Shown here one piece after another: positions 17,539 to 27,042 of a stretch of 64,000 nucleotides of DNA (the stretch's first letter is position 1; every line of letters begins with the position of its first letter). The stretch lies in contig JAFQCK010000134.1 of assembly GCA_017416465.1 (NCBI GenBank), forward strand, positions 27,957-91,956, read 5' to 3'. The notes under the pieces are model-generated. The model did no database searches and was not told where the DNA came from. It was given only the letters and a program-made list of their open reading frames with translations. A program made the translations under genes and the position numbers. The DNA is from Lachnospiraceae bacterium. Lineage in GTDB: Bacteria > Bacillota > Clostridia > Lachnospirales > Lachnospiraceae.

Positions 17539-18717
17539 ATGTTAGAACAAAACAATTTAGCAACTATTCCTGTAGGCCCACTTGGTATTATTTCTTTAAA
17601 TAGCTGTGAGGCAATCGGCAAAAAAGTAGACGCCTATATTTCTGCATGGCGTACAGACAGAGAGAATGAACATAAGAATACTATTGCATTCGCAGGATAT
17701 CAGAAGGATTCATATCTTATTAAATCTAAGGTTGCAAGATTTGGTTCCGGAGAAGCTAAAGGTACAATTAATGAGTCAGTAAGAGGTAAGGATTTATATA
17801 TAATGCTTGACGTTACTAACTATAGCATTACTTATTCTGTATGTGGACATGAAAATCATATGTCACCTGATGACCATTATCAGGATTTAAAGAGAGTTAT
17901 TGCAGCTGCAGCCGGTAAAGGTAAGAGAATCACTGTTATTATGCCTTTCTTATATGAAAGCAGACAGCATAAACGTACAGGCAGAGAATCACTTGACTGT
18001 GCTCTTGCATTACAGGAATTAACTGCTATGGGTGTTGATAATATTATTACTTTTGACGCTCATGACCCAAGAGTTCAGAACGCTATTCCTCTCCATGGAT
18101 TTGAAACTGTTCAGCCTTCTTATCAGTTTGTAAAAGGCTTATTAAGACACGAAAAAGATTTACAGATTGATTCTGACCATATGATGATGATAAGCCCTGA
18201 TGAAGGTGGTATGGGACGTGCTATCTATCTTGCTAACGTTCTTGGTATCGATATGGGTATGTTCTACAAGAGACGTGACTACAGTAAGATTGTAAACGGA
18301 CGTAATCCTATTGTTGCACACGAATTCCTTGGTGCAGATGTTGAAGGAAAAGATGTTTTCATTATTGATGATATGATTTCTTCAGGAGAGTCTATGATTG
18401 ACGTTGCTACTCAGCTTAAGAAGAGAAAAGCTCGTAAAGTATATATGGCTGCTACATTTGGTCTTTTCACTGACGGTTTTGCAAAATTTGATAAGGCTTA
18501 TGAAGAAGGAATCTTTGATAGAGTATTAACAACTAACCTTACTTATCAGACTCCTGAATTATTATCTAAACCATATTTCATTAACTGTGATATGAGTAAA
18601 TACATCGCGTTAATTATCGATACACTTAACCATGATGCTTCAATCAGCAGTCTTCTTGACCCTGTTGCTCGTATCCAGGCTTGTGTTGATAAGTATCGTA
18701 ACGGGGAAGTAATTTAA
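17539..18717 (+). CDS. prs: Ribose-phosphate pyrophosphokinase, long form
   Basis: Makes PRPP from ribose 5-phosphate and ATP for nucleotide, NAD, His and Trp synthesis. It has the catalytic flexible-loop region ('FLYESRQHKRTGRESLD'), the 'FDAHDPRVQNAIP' segment and the PRPP-binding loop 'VFIIDDMISSGES'. At 392 residues it is about 75 longer than the usual enzyme of about 315, with extra N-terminal and C-terminal sequence; such long forms occur in Clostridia. GGAGG precedes the ATG at 17539; an in-frame ATG 13 codons earlier is rejected. The product feeds both pncB and the Ter phosphoribosyltransferases in this window. Confidence 0.92.
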   Translation: MLEQNNLATIPVGPLGIISLNSCEAIGKKVDAYISAWRTDRENEHKNTIAFAGYQKDSYLIKSKVARFGSGEAKGTINESVRGKDLYIMLDVTNYSITYSVCGHENHMSPDDHYQDLKRVIAAAAGKGKRITVIMPFLYESRQHKRTGRESLDCALALQELTAMGVDNIITFDAHDPRVQNAIPLHGFETVQPSYQFVKGLLRHEKDLQIDSDHMMMISPDEGGMGRAIYLANVLGIDMGMFYKRRDYSKIVNGRNPIVAHEFLGADVEGKDVFIIDDMISSGESMIDVATQLKKRKARKVYMAATFGLFTDGFAKFDKAYEEGIFDRVLTTNLTYQTPELLSKPYFINCDMSKYIALIIDTLNHDASISSLLDPVARIQACVDKYRNGEVI

Positions 18718-18754
18718 TCAAACCAAAATTTAATTAATATATTTATTTAATAAT

Positions 18755-18841
18755 AAAAGCAGAGTTTTTTATATTAATCTACATTCCGCAGGTATTATAA
18801 CTGCCAAATGAATGTAGATTAATACTTAAGCTCTGCTTTGT
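18755..18841. terminator. Nested inverted repeat between convergent prs and PBP1A genes
   Basis: Three concentric stems: 18756-18764 with 18831-18839 (nine pairs), 18772-18786 with 18810-18824 (15 pairs) and 18788-18791 with 18801-18804 (four pairs). The outer stem is followed by T-rich DNA on the plus strand. The position suggests a shared bidirectional terminator. Confidence 0.7.
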
Positions 18842-18850
18842 TTTATTCTT

Positions 18851-21223
18851 TTATCCCCAATTTTCCTGATAAATTCCTCCAGCCGAAGTTTCTAAATTCT
18901 CCTCATACCCCGGTTGATAATACGAAGTTGTCGTATCCTCCGAATAATAATCAACTCTTTTTGTTGTAGTCTGATAATTATTATTTCCCTTATGCGTTGT
19001 AGATTGATTTTTATATGAAGTTTTTCTCTCAGTTTCTTTTTCTGATTCCTCTTCACTTTCTATTTCTCCACCAATTACTACACTCGTAGTTTCTTCCGAT
19101 TCTGTACTATCATTTTCTTCTGTCATTCCACCAAAACTATCAGATTCATCTGTAGACTCACCCATCTCAATCTCAGTTTCATCTTCATATGATACAAAAT
19201 CTATAATAGGCTTATCAATATGTATGTCTTCCATAAATACTTTCCATATATTTCCTGCACATTTATCTCCATATCCATCTTCAATATCTTTAGGATAATC
19301 ATAACCAACCCACACTGCTGTTGTATAATATGAACTGTACCCAACAAACCACACATCCTTATTACCATTTGTAGTTCCTGTCTTTGCAGCACATAATGCT
19401 GATGAAATATTGTAATTTCTTCCGGTACCGTTTGTAAGAACACCTTTTAAAACATCACTCATCATCATTGATGCCTGTTTTCCATAGATACGTTTATATT
19501 CAACCGTTTTAGTTTTTGATTCTTCACTTACATTGCTTATTATTATTTTGTCATCTGTATCAGTTATTTTATTAATACAGGTAGGCGTTCTGTATATTCC
19601 CTGATTTTCTATTGTAGAATATGCACTTGCCATTTCAAGTGTTGATACTCCATAAGTCATTCCCCCAATCGCCATTGGCGTTCTGTAATCATTTGTAACA
19701 ATCCTCTTAAAATCCATATTCTTAAGATAATTTATACAATTATCCATACCAATTTGATTAAATAAATTAGCAGCAACTGTATTCTTAGACTTTTCTACAG
19801 CACGCCTTATGGTTATCTCTCCTTCATAGACATAATCTGCATTTGCGGGGCCATCCGCACTTTTTTCATCTATAACAATAGAATCCGCTAAATATCCCCT
19901 TTCAAATGCCGGTAAATAATCTAAAATTGGTTTAATCGTACTTCCGGGTTGTCTATAACTTTGATAAGCCCTATTTAATGTATAACCATTATATTCCTGA
20001 TTTCTTCCTCCGACTATAGCTACCACTTTTCCGGTTGCATTATCTATACAGGTTGCAGAACCTTGAAATTCATATATCCCTTCTTCATTTGTCCCTGTAT
20101 AGCTTGAAAGAGTTAAATCTATGGTTTCCTGTAATTTATTCTGCAACTCTATATCTATTGTGGTATAAATTTTATATCCGCCAGTATAGAGCTTATTAGA
20201 AATGTCTGTATATAACTTCTCATATTCTTTTTCATAGTTTTCTTTTTCTTCGTCACTATCAAAATAATATTTAATCTCAAATCCTGTATTTTTCATAAGT
20301 GCTTCCGTAGCACAATATCTTACATAAGTTTCCACATAGTTATTTTTTTTATTTTCAGACGGATATAAAACAATGGTGCTTAAAACTGCTCCATTATACA
20401 TTTCTTCATCAATATAATCGAGTTCTAACATTTGTTTAAGTATTCTGTTTTTTCTGTTCATCGTAGCTGTACTGTTAGTATATGGATTATACATATTCGG
20501 ATTATTAGGTATTGCACATATATATGTTATCTCTGCTAAGGATAACTCTGTTACCGACTTACTAAAATATCCTCTTGAAGCAGCTTCAATTCCATAAAAA
20601 CCATTGCCAAAATAAATATTATTTATGTAAAATTCAATTATCTCATCTTTGGTATATTCTTTTTCAAGCTCCATTGCAATAAACATTTCTTTAATCTTAC
20701 GTTCCATACTAACCTGATGTGATAAAAACATATTTCTCGCAAGCTGTTGTGTTATTGTACTTCCTCCCTGAGTAATCTCTCCCTCTTCCTGCATTAACAC
20801 TATAAATGCTCTTGCAATTGCTTTATAATCTACTCCCTTATGTTCATAAAAGTTTCTGTCTTCTGTTGCAATAAATGCACATTTAACAAAATACGGAATT
20901 TCTTTGTAATCAAGATAGTAAGAATCATGTTCGCCCTTAAGCTCGGTAATCACTTCACCTTTTGAATCATAAATAGTACTTGTTAGATTTGATTTAAAAA
21001 TTCCTTCTCCCGCTTTTTTAACCATTTCTTTTGCTTCACTGTCATATTTATAAAAAAGTATTCCAAATCTTATTCCAAACACAAGTGTTACTATTAAAAT
21101 CACAAAAAGCAAGCCAAGTAAAATTCGTTTAAGAATTTTACCTGCCTTGCTACCATTTTTATTATTATCTGATTCGAAATTAAAATCGTTATATATATTA
21201 TTCTTTTGATTTCTTTCAAACAT
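18851..21223 (-). CDS. Class A penicillin-binding protein (PBP1A type)
   Basis: Bifunctional peptidoglycan glycosyltransferase and DD-transpeptidase. A cytoplasmic N-terminus of about 30 residues is followed by one membrane helix, then the GT51 domain with catalytic Glu121 in 'ATEDRNFYEHKG'. The transpeptidase domain has the nucleophile Ser428 in 'PGSTIKP', an SKN triad ('EKSKNT') and 'KTGT' from Lys614. The last 120 residues are a Ser/Thr/Glu/Tyr-rich disordered tail. The 790-residue length is normal for Clostridia. It lies 25 bases after asnS and is probably read from the asnS promoter. Confidence 0.95.
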   Translation of the reverse strand: MFERNQKNNIYNDFNFESDNNKNGSKAGKILKRILLGLLFVILIVTLVFGIRFGILFYKYDSEAKEMVKKAGEGIFKSNLTSTIYDSKGEVITELKGEHDSYYLDYKEIPYFVKCAFIATEDRNFYEHKGVDYKAIARAFIVLMQEEGEITQGGSTITQQLARNMFLSHQVSMERKIKEMFIAMELEKEYTKDEIIEFYINNIYFGNGFYGIEAASRGYFSKSVTELSLAEITYICAIPNNPNMYNPYTNSTATMNRKNRILKQMLELDYIDEEMYNGAVLSTIVLYPSENKKNNYVETYVRYCATEALMKNTGFEIKYYFDSDEEKENYEKEYEKLYTDISNKLYTGGYKIYTTIDIELQNKLQETIDLTLSSYTGTNEEGIYEFQGSATCIDNATGKVVAIVGGRNQEYNGYTLNRAYQSYRQPGSTIKPILDYLPAFERGYLADSIVIDEKSADGPANADYVYEGEITIRRAVEKSKNTVAANLFNQIGMDNCINYLKNMDFKRIVTNDYRTPMAIGGMTYGVSTLEMASAYSTIENQGIYRTPTCINKITDTDDKIIISNVSEESKTKTVEYKRIYGKQASMMMSDVLKGVLTNGTGRNYNISSALCAAKTGTTNGNKDVWFVGYSSYYTTAVWVGYDYPKDIEDGYGDKCAGNIWKVFMEDIHIDKPIIDFVSYEDETEIEMGESTDESDSFGGMTEENDSTESEETTSVVIGGEIESEEESEKETERKTSYKNQSTTHKGNNNYQTTTKRVDYYSEDTTTSYYQPGYEENLETSAGGIYQENWG

Positions 21224-21248
21224 CTTGGTTATATCTTCCTAATAAATC

Positions 21249-22640
21249 TTATAACTCACAATTGTTAACTGTTCTTGGGAATGGAACAACATCTCTGATA
21301 TTAGACATACCTGTAAGATACATTACACATCTTTCAAATCCAAGACCAAATCCTGCATGTCTTGTTGAGCCATACTTTCTTAAATCAAGATAGAAATCAT
21401 AATCTTCTTTATTAAGACCTAATTCTTCCATTCTCTTAACAAGCTTATCGTAATCATCTTCTCTCTGACTTCCACCGATAATCTCGCCAATTCCCGGAAC
21501 TAAACAGTCCATAGCTGCAACAGTCTTGTTATCATCATTCATCTTCATGTAGAATGCCTTGATTTCCTTTGGATAATCTGTAACGAATACAGGTCTCTTA
21601 AAGATTTCTTCTGTAAGACATCTTTCATGCTCTGTCTGTAAATCACAGCCCCAGCTTACCTTATAATCAAACTTATCGTTATACTCTTTTAATAATTCAA
21701 TAGCCTCTGTATATGTTACATGACCGAAATCTGAATTAAGAACACCATTTAATCTTTCGATAAGTCCTTTATCTACAAAACTGTTAAAGAACTGCATCTC
21801 TTCTTTTGCATTCTCCATAACAAACTTGATGATATATTTAAGCATAGATTCTGCTAACATCATATCATCTTTAAGGTCTGCAAATGCCATCTCAGGCTCA
21901 ATCATCCAAAACTCAGCTGCATGTCTTGTTGTATTAGAATTCTCTGCTCTGAATGTTGGTCCAAATGTATAAATGTTTCTAAATGCCATAGCATATGTTT
22001 CACCATTTAACTGACCTGATACAGTAAGATTAGTTTCCTTATTAAAGAAATCCTGTAAAAAATCAACCTTTCCATCTTCTGTCATAGGAAGATTATCCAT
22101 ATCAAGAGTTGTTACTCTAAACATCTCACCTGCACCTTCACAGTCACTTCCTGTGATAATTGGTGTATGAACATATACGAAATCTCTCTCTTGGAAGAAC
22201 TTGTGTATAGCATAAGCTATTAATGAACGTACTCTGAACACTGCCTGGAATGTATTCGTTCTAGGTCTTAAATGTGAAATTGTACGAAGATATTCGAATG
22301 AATGTCTCTTCTTCTGTAAAGGATAATCAGGTGCTGATACACCCTCAACCACAACTTCTGTTGCCTGAATCTCAAATGGCTGTTTAGCCTGTGGAGTAGC
22401 AACTAATGTTCCTGTTACGATAACTGCTGCTCCTACATTTAACTTAGATACTTCAGCGAAGTTATCCATTCCGTCATTATATACTATCTGAAGTGTCTCA
22501 AAGAAAGTACCATCATTAAGAACGATAAATCCAAAAGTCTTAGAATCTCTGATACTTCTTACCCATCCTCCAACTGAAATTGTCTGTCCAATATACTTAT
22601 CTGTTTCTCTGTATAATTCTTTTACTGTTACTAATTCCAT
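21249..22640 (-). CDS. asnS: Asparaginyl-tRNA synthetase
   Basis: Charges tRNA-Asn with asparagine. An N-terminal OB-fold anticodon-binding domain (about 15-100, '[20 protein letters not shown]' in part) is followed by a class II catalytic domain with motif 2 around '[15 protein letters not shown]' and motif 3 '[13 protein letters not shown]'. It ends in the family-typical 'VVPFPRT' region. The length of 463 is standard. GAGG precedes the ATG, and a perfect consensus promoter lies upstream. Confidence 0.97.
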   Translation of the reverse strand: MELVTVKELYRETDKYIGQTISVGGWVRSIRDSKTFGFIVLNDGTFFETLQIVYNDGMDNFAEVSKLNVGAAVIVTGTLVATPQAKQPFEIQATEVVVEGVSAPDYPLQKKRHSFEYLRTISHLRPRTNTFQAVFRVRSLIAYAIHKFFQERDFVYVHTPIITGSDCEGAGEMFRVTTLDMDNLPMTEDGKVDFLQDFFNKETNLTVSGQLNGETYAMAFRNIYTFGPTFRAENSNTTRHAAEFWMIEPEMAFADLKDDMMLAESMLKYIIKFVMENAKEEMQFFNSFVDKGLIERLNGVLNSDFGHVTYTEAIELLKEYNDKFDYKVSWGCDLQTEHERCLTEEIFKRPVFVTDYPKEIKAFYMKMNDDNKTVAAMDCLVPGIGEIIGGSQREDDYDKLVKRMEELGLNKEDYDFYLDLRKYGSTRHAGFGLGFERCVMYLTGMSNIRDVVPFPRTVNNCEL

Positions 22641-22696
22641 TACATTTTCCTCACTTAATGCATTTTTTTCAAATACAGATGTAAAATCCTTTTGCT

Positions 22697-22725
22697 ATTA
22701 TAATACAAGATTACAAATGTGTCAA
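22697..22725 (-). promoter_or_regulatory. Consensus sigma-A promoter of asnS
   Basis: On the minus strand TTGACA (22725-22720), a 17-base spacer and TATAAT (22702-22697) match the consensus at all 12 positions. Predicted start is near 22690, giving a leader of about 50 bases before asnS. Confidence 0.9.
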
Positions 22726-22736
22726 AAAACTTCTTA

Positions 22737-23528
22737 CTATATCATAGCAATTTTTGCATTGTTTATAGTTTCAGCCAAAAAACCTCTCTCTAACAACTCT
22801 TCTTCGGTTGTACCTTTCCTAAGTTCAAGGATAACAGTTACAACATTTTGCTCTGCTTCTGCTCTTACTTCCTTAGCATACTCCTTAGCATATTCCTTAG
22901 CATATTCTTCTACTGCTTTACACATACTTGCACCTCTCTCTTCTTTATAATACTTAATTGTTTTACATATATTAGGAAACTTGGCATTTTCCGGTATGGC
23001 TGCACTTTTAAAAATCTTCATAAGTTCAGCTATATCTGAATTATCATCATTCTTGGTATTCAAATATATTTCATGATATCCATTATCAACAAAATCTCCT
23101 GTTTCCTTTATTATTCTCTCTATATGATAAATAGTTCTCCCCTTGTTAAACACATCAAACTCAGAAATATAGATAACATATACATCATAAAGTTCCTCAT
23201 ACTTAATCCCTTTTTCTGTTATATATGTATCTATATTAGAACCATTATATCTTACTCTTTTCTGATGATTATCATTATCTGCTCTTTGAATTTCAATGTT
23301 ATAGTATTTATTTTCAGTATCAGCACATAAAACGTCTACAATTACAGATTTAGCTCCTATATTGTGCAGACTCTTCTGTGGCTCAATGCTAACAACACTT
23401 ACTTCTTTATTACCTAAAATAACTCTAAGCAATTCTTCACAAAACTCTTTATTTTCAATAAGTTTATGAAAGAATGTGTCATCTATAGGCTTCATATTTT
23501 CAACAATGTCTGTAATGTTTTTATTCAT
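22737..23528 (-). CDS. Rpn/PD-(D/E)XK nuclease family 'transposase'
   Basis: A 263-residue protein of the Rpn family (PD-(D/E)XK nuclease-family transposases). The N-terminal 'PIDDTFFHKLIENKEFCEELL' segment (quoted in part), the 'VIVDVLCADTENKYYNIEIQ' core with Asp and Glu-x-Gln catalytic residues, and 'RVRYNGSNID' are typical. The C-terminus has a short EYAK tandem repeat and a 'GTTEEELLERG' helix. The likely start is the ATG at 23528: an in-frame ATG at 23567 lies upstream of the transcription start predicted from the promoter at 23568-23596. Members promote recombination or act as nucleases; none is shown to transpose. Confidence 0.82.
   Translation of the reverse strand: MNKNITDIVENMKPIDDTFFHKLIENKEFCEELLRVILGNKEVSVVSIEPQKSLHNIGAKSVIVDVLCADTENKYYNIEIQRADNDNHQKRVRYNGSNIDTYITEKGIKYEELYDVYVIYISEFDVFNKGRTIYHIERIIKETGDFVDNGYHEIYLNTKNDDNSDIAELMKIFKSAAIPENAKFPNICKTIKYYKEERGASMCKAVEEYAKEYAKEYAKEVRAEAEQNVVTVILELRKGTTEEELLERGFLAETINNAKIAMI
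22868..22910 (-). repeat. 12-base tandem repeat encoding EYAK
   Basis: Three to four head-to-tail copies of a 12-base unit within the nuclease gene encode repeated Glu-Tyr-Ala-Lys. In-frame units of this kind vary in copy number easily. Confidence 0.7.
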
Positions 23529-23567
23529 ACTCTTTTTCAGTTGTCCCTTCTTAATTATTTTTGTCAC

Positions 23568-23596
23568 ATTTTAACATTGCTTTTTATAACTGTCAA
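23568..23596 (-). promoter_or_regulatory. Sigma-A promoter of the Rpn-type nuclease gene
   Basis: TTGACA (23596-23591), 17-base spacer, TAAAAT (23573-23568), matching 11 of 12 consensus positions. The start near 23561 excludes the ATG at 23567 as start codon. Confidence 0.8.
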
Positions 23597-23620
23597 TAGT
23601 TTGTTGCGTATTATTTATCT

Positions 23621-24736
23621 TCAAAGTAATTGTTCAGGATTTAAGCTTTTAAGCTCTTCCACCACAAATATACCATCTTTTCTAATCAATACATCATCAA
23701 AATATATTTCTCCACCCCCAAAATCTTCTGTCTGAATTAAAACTAAATCCCAATGAACTGAAGATTTATTTCCATTAGGTGCATCATCATAAGAAGCTCC
23801 CGGTGTAAAATGTATTGAACCTCTTATCTTCTCATCAAATAATATATCCTTCATAGGCTTTGTTATATACGGATTAACACCAATTGCAAATTCTCCAACA
23901 TATCTTGCACCTTCATCTGTGTCAAATACTTTATTGATTCTTTCCGTGTCATTTGCAGTTGCCTTAATAATCTTTCCGTCTTTAAATTCAAGACTTACAT
24001 TTTCATAAGTAAATCCCTGATATACAGATGGTGCATTATAAGTTATAACACCATTTACAGAATTTTTAACAGGTGCAGTATATACTTCGCCATCAGGAAT
24101 ATTCATCTCTCCTGCACATTTTATTGCTGGTATTCCCTTGATGGAAAATGTAATATCTGTTCCGGGAGAAACAATTCTTACCCTATCAGTTCTCTCCATA
24201 AGATTTACTAAAGAATCCATAGCTTCATTCATCTTTGAATAATCAAGGTTACATACATTAAAATAATAGTCTTCAAAGCTTTCAAGACTACTGTTGCAAA
24301 GCTGAGCCATTGCAGGATTCGGATATCTTAAAACAACCCATCTTGTATTAGGAACACGTCTTTCACTGTGTACAGGATTACCATAAAACTTCTCGTACAA
24401 TTCCATCTTTTCTGCCGGCACATCAGAAAGCTCAGAAATATTATCTGCTCCTCTTACACCTACATAACAATCCACGCTATCCATCAGCATACAATCAGCC
24501 TTTGCCATTAATTTAAGTTGTTCTTCATTACAATTAAGTAATTGTTCACGAAGAACCCTGTTATCTGTAAACTTCACAATCGGAGTTGCTTTTACCTTAT
24601 ATACTTCTTTAATAATTGCTCTTGCCAAATTCGTTGTATCATATCCTGTATAATGAACAAAAACCTTCTCGCCCTCTTTAACTTTCATAGAATAATTAAC
24701 TAATTTATGCGCTAATTCTGTAATTCTTGCATCCAT
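23621..24736 (-). CDS. M29 family metallo-aminopeptidase
   Basis: Cytoplasmic aminopeptidase of the thermophilic AmpS/PepS (M29) type that removes N-terminal residues from peptides. Family features include the start 'MDARITELAHKLVNYS', the central 'MNIPDGEVYTAPVKNSVNG' with a metal-ligand Glu, and the C-terminal 'HFTPGASYDDAP' and 'VHWDLVLIQTED' segments with His and Asp ligands. The length of 371 is slightly shorter than the 400-410 of Bacillus AmpS. AAAGGA precedes the ATG. It follows spmB by 33 bases, so it may belong to that operon. Confidence 0.9.
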   Translation of the reverse strand: MDARITELAHKLVNYSMKVKEGEKVFVHYTGYDTTNLARAIIKEVYKVKATPIVKFTDNRVLREQLLNCNEEQLKLMAKADCMLMDSVDCYVGVRGADNISELSDVPAEKMELYEKFYGNPVHSERRVPNTRWVVLRYPNPAMAQLCNSSLESFEDYYFNVCNLDYSKMNEAMDSLVNLMERTDRVRIVSPGTDITFSIKGIPAIKCAGEMNIPDGEVYTAPVKNSVNGVITYNAPSVYQGFTYENVSLEFKDGKIIKATANDTERINKVFDTDEGARYVGEFAIGVNPYITKPMKDILFDEKIRGSIHFTPGASYDDAPNGNKSSVHWDLVLIQTEDFGGGEIYFDDVLIRKDGIFVVEELKSLNPEQLL

Positions 24737-24769
24737 AAAAAATTGTCCTTTCTTTTTAATTATCTTAAT

Positions 24770-25300
24770 TTAGTATACCATAAATCGTGCAATTATTATA
24801 CTTGCAATCGTTCCTGCAAGCATACAAATTAATGCCCCCGATAAGGTCCACCTTACCTTACTTACCTTCGCAGCCGCAAAATATACCGACATTGTATAAA
24901 ATATTGTTTCCGTACTGCTCATCATTATTCCTACAGCCAATCCTTCAAATGAATCCGTACCAAATTCTTTAAATATCTCCAAACTCAGTCCCGTTGCAGC
25001 GGATGAAGAAAACATTCGAATAATTGTTGGTGGTATAATCGCTGCCGGAAGTCCAATATTTTCAGTAAATCCAGCAATCACTTCAGTAATATAATCAAGC
25101 AACCCTGAAGTCCTTAAAACTCCAACTCCTATCATTAAGCCAATCAATGTAGGCATTACATGATAAACCGTTTTTATACCATCTTTAGCCCCTGTAATAA
25201 AATCATCATATATATTTTTCTTTTGCAGTAACCCCATTCCAACTATGTAAAATACCACTAAAGGAATCATTATATTAGAAATATAAATCAGAATATTCAT
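24770..25300 (-). CDS. spmB: Spore maturation protein B
   Basis: A 176-residue polytopic membrane protein of the nucleoside-recognition (GATE-like) fold. The segments 'VYHVMPTLIGLMIGVGVLR' and 'MMSSTETIFYTMSVYFAAA' match SpmB. With SpmA it contributes to spore core dehydration in Bacillus and Clostridium. It lies 51 bases after spmA and shares its orientation. Conservation of both genes suggests a sporulating lineage but does not prove that this strain sporulates. Confidence 0.92.
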   Translation of the reverse strand: MNILIYISNIMIPLVVFYIVGMGLLQKKNIYDDFITGAKDGIKTVYHVMPTLIGLMIGVGVLRTSGLLDYITEVIAGFTENIGLPAAIIPPTIIRMFSSSAATGLSLEIFKEFGTDSFEGLAVGIMMSSTETIFYTMSVYFAAAKVSKVRWTLSGALICMLAGTIASIIIARFMVY

Positions 25301-25351
25301 TATTAACCAAATCCACCTACTTTTTTTAATGTTTCAACACAATTTGCTATA

Positions 25352-25933
25352 CTATTTCTTCTGACATATCTTACAAAATACTATTCCTGCAATAGTACTT
25401 ATCGAAGTTGCAATAATTGCTGGTGCTACAATAGCCGACGGATTTACGCTACCATACTGCACTCGATAAGCAATTATATTTACCGGAATAAGTTGCAGTG
25501 ATGAAATATTTATAACTAAAAAAGTACACATTTCATCTGTAGCAATGTGTACTTTTTCTTTGTCCTTATTTAATTTAGCAAGCTCTTCCATAGCCTTTAA
25601 TCCCGGTGGTGTAGCCGCCCATCCTAGTCCTAAAATATTAGCCAACATATTTGTCGTAATATACTCTCTGCATTTCCCTTCCTTAGGGACATTCGGAAAC
25701 AGGAAATTTACAACAGGATTAATCACTTTCGTAAGCTGCTTTATAATTCCTGCCTGTTTTCCAACCTCCATCATTCCCGACCAAAATCCTAAAACTCCAA
25801 GCATTGTTATACAAATCGATACTGCTTCCTTTGCAGATTCAGCAAATCCGTTAGAAACAGCCTCAATATTTCCGGTTACAATTGCATATAATATTCCGGA
25901 AACAATCATAATACCCCAAATTAAATTTAGCAT
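25352..25933 (-). CDS. spmA: Spore maturation protein A
   Basis: A 193-residue membrane protein of the nucleoside-recognition fold. It opens with 'MLNLIWGIMIVSGILYAI' and has the SpmA signature 'LGLGWAATPPGLKAMEEL' and a 'LQLIPVNIIAYR' segment. It is partner of the adjacent spmB. An AAGGGT site precedes the ATG. No sporulation sigma-factor promoter could be assigned with confidence in the 108 bases upstream. Confidence 0.92.
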   Translation of the reverse strand: MLNLIWGIMIVSGILYAIVTGNIEAVSNGFAESAKEAVSICITMLGVLGFWSGMMEVGKQAGIIKQLTKVINPVVNFLFPNVPKEGKCREYITTNMLANILGLGWAATPPGLKAMEELAKLNKDKEKVHIATDEMCTFLVINISSLQLIPVNIIAYRVQYGSVNPSAIVAPAIIATSISTIAGIVFCKICQKK

Positions 25934-26041
25934 TTCTACCCTTATAATTTTTTAATATTATATGTTTTATTATTTTGTCCTATGAGTAAACACTTATATA
26001 TTAGCACTCAAGCTCTCACCAATAAATAAGTTTTATTCTAC

Positions 26042-26881
26042 TCAATAATCGTAATTCACAATTGGAGACCCGATATGAATTATTGTTTCCCTATTTTCCT
26101 CGTTATAATTAAAAGCAATATTTACATTAATTTTTTCTTTACCAATCGCAACATAATCTTCAATACCTTTTGAATATCCATATAAACTATACATCTTCAT
26201 TTTACTTTCATCAGTACTTTCATTTATGCTGTCAAATACTTCTTTTGCCTCAAATTCATTTAACAATTTTTTTGAAATTCTCACCTGTTCATCTATTGAT
26301 ATATTGCCTTTAATCATTCCTTTTACGCTTATAGTAAGATTATTATTTATATTCTCTTCCTTAATATTCTCATTATTATCTTTATTTTCAGATATTACCT
26401 TTTCCATTTCTTTTGCTATATTATTATAATAATAAAATGCACTATTAATTGAATTATTTATCTCTAAATTGATACTTAAATACTGTTTCTGACTGATTAC
26501 ACTTTCACTTTCTTCCTTTTCAACTGTTATAAGCCTTATTATAAGATTTGAATTTGCCCCTTTTTTAGTTAATATAGAAACATATCCATTATCTGTCTTT
26601 TCTCTTACAAATTCATATTTTGTATTAACCCCCAACTTATTTGCAATTCTATCTAATAATTCTCTACTACCATCTTCTCCTAAATAGTTTGTCCCATAAA
26701 AATAATATCCCTCTATAAGGCATTCGCTTTTATTAATGCCCTCTAATGAGAATACTCTACCTACAACCTCTGAGACAACAGGCTTATCCTCTAGATTTTT
26801 CTTTTCCAAATAACCATCATATAATTCCCATGCAAAGAAAACCAATGCAATTATAAATATAATATATATAACCCTCTTCAT
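26042..26881 (-). CDS. YwmB-like secreted or anchored protein
   Basis: A 279-residue protein with an N-terminal membrane segment or uncleaved signal (about 4-20) and a two-part extracytoplasmic alpha/beta domain with Ser/Asn/Glu-rich linkers. The 'VKGMIKGNISIDEQVRISKKLL' region (quoted in part) with 'YGYSKGIEDYVAIGKEKINVN' resembles the YwmB family found in Firmicutes near cell-envelope and sporulation genes. The function is unknown. GGGAG precedes the ATG. The assignment rests on weak overall resemblance. Confidence 0.6.
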   Translation of the reverse strand: MKRVIYIIFIIALVFFAWELYDGYLEKKNLEDKPVVSEVVGRVFSLEGINKSECLIEGYYFYGTNYLGEDGSRELLDRIANKLGVNTKYEFVREKTDNGYVSILTKKGANSNLIIRLITVEKEESESVISQKQYLSINLEINNSINSAFYYYNNIAKEMEKVISENKDNNENIKEENINNNLTISVKGMIKGNISIDEQVRISKKLLNEFEAKEVFDSINESTDESKMKMYSLYGYSKGIEDYVAIGKEKINVNIAFNYNEENRETIIHIGSPIVNYDY

Positions 26882-27042
26882 AAAAAAACTCCCTTCATCA
26901 ATAATTCCAAAATCAATCTCTCAATTGTTTTGTATAATTATTGACGAAGAGAGAAAGTTTATACAATATTACAATAATATTTTATGTTATTAAACTCAGT
27001 TCTTCTTAAACCTTATTGCATATACATTAAATTCTTTAATAT

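Noticed and set aside
22737-23528. Insertion sequence around the 'transposase' gene.
   Set aside because: No terminal inverted repeats or target duplication are visible; Rpn-family proteins are mostly not parts of IS elements.
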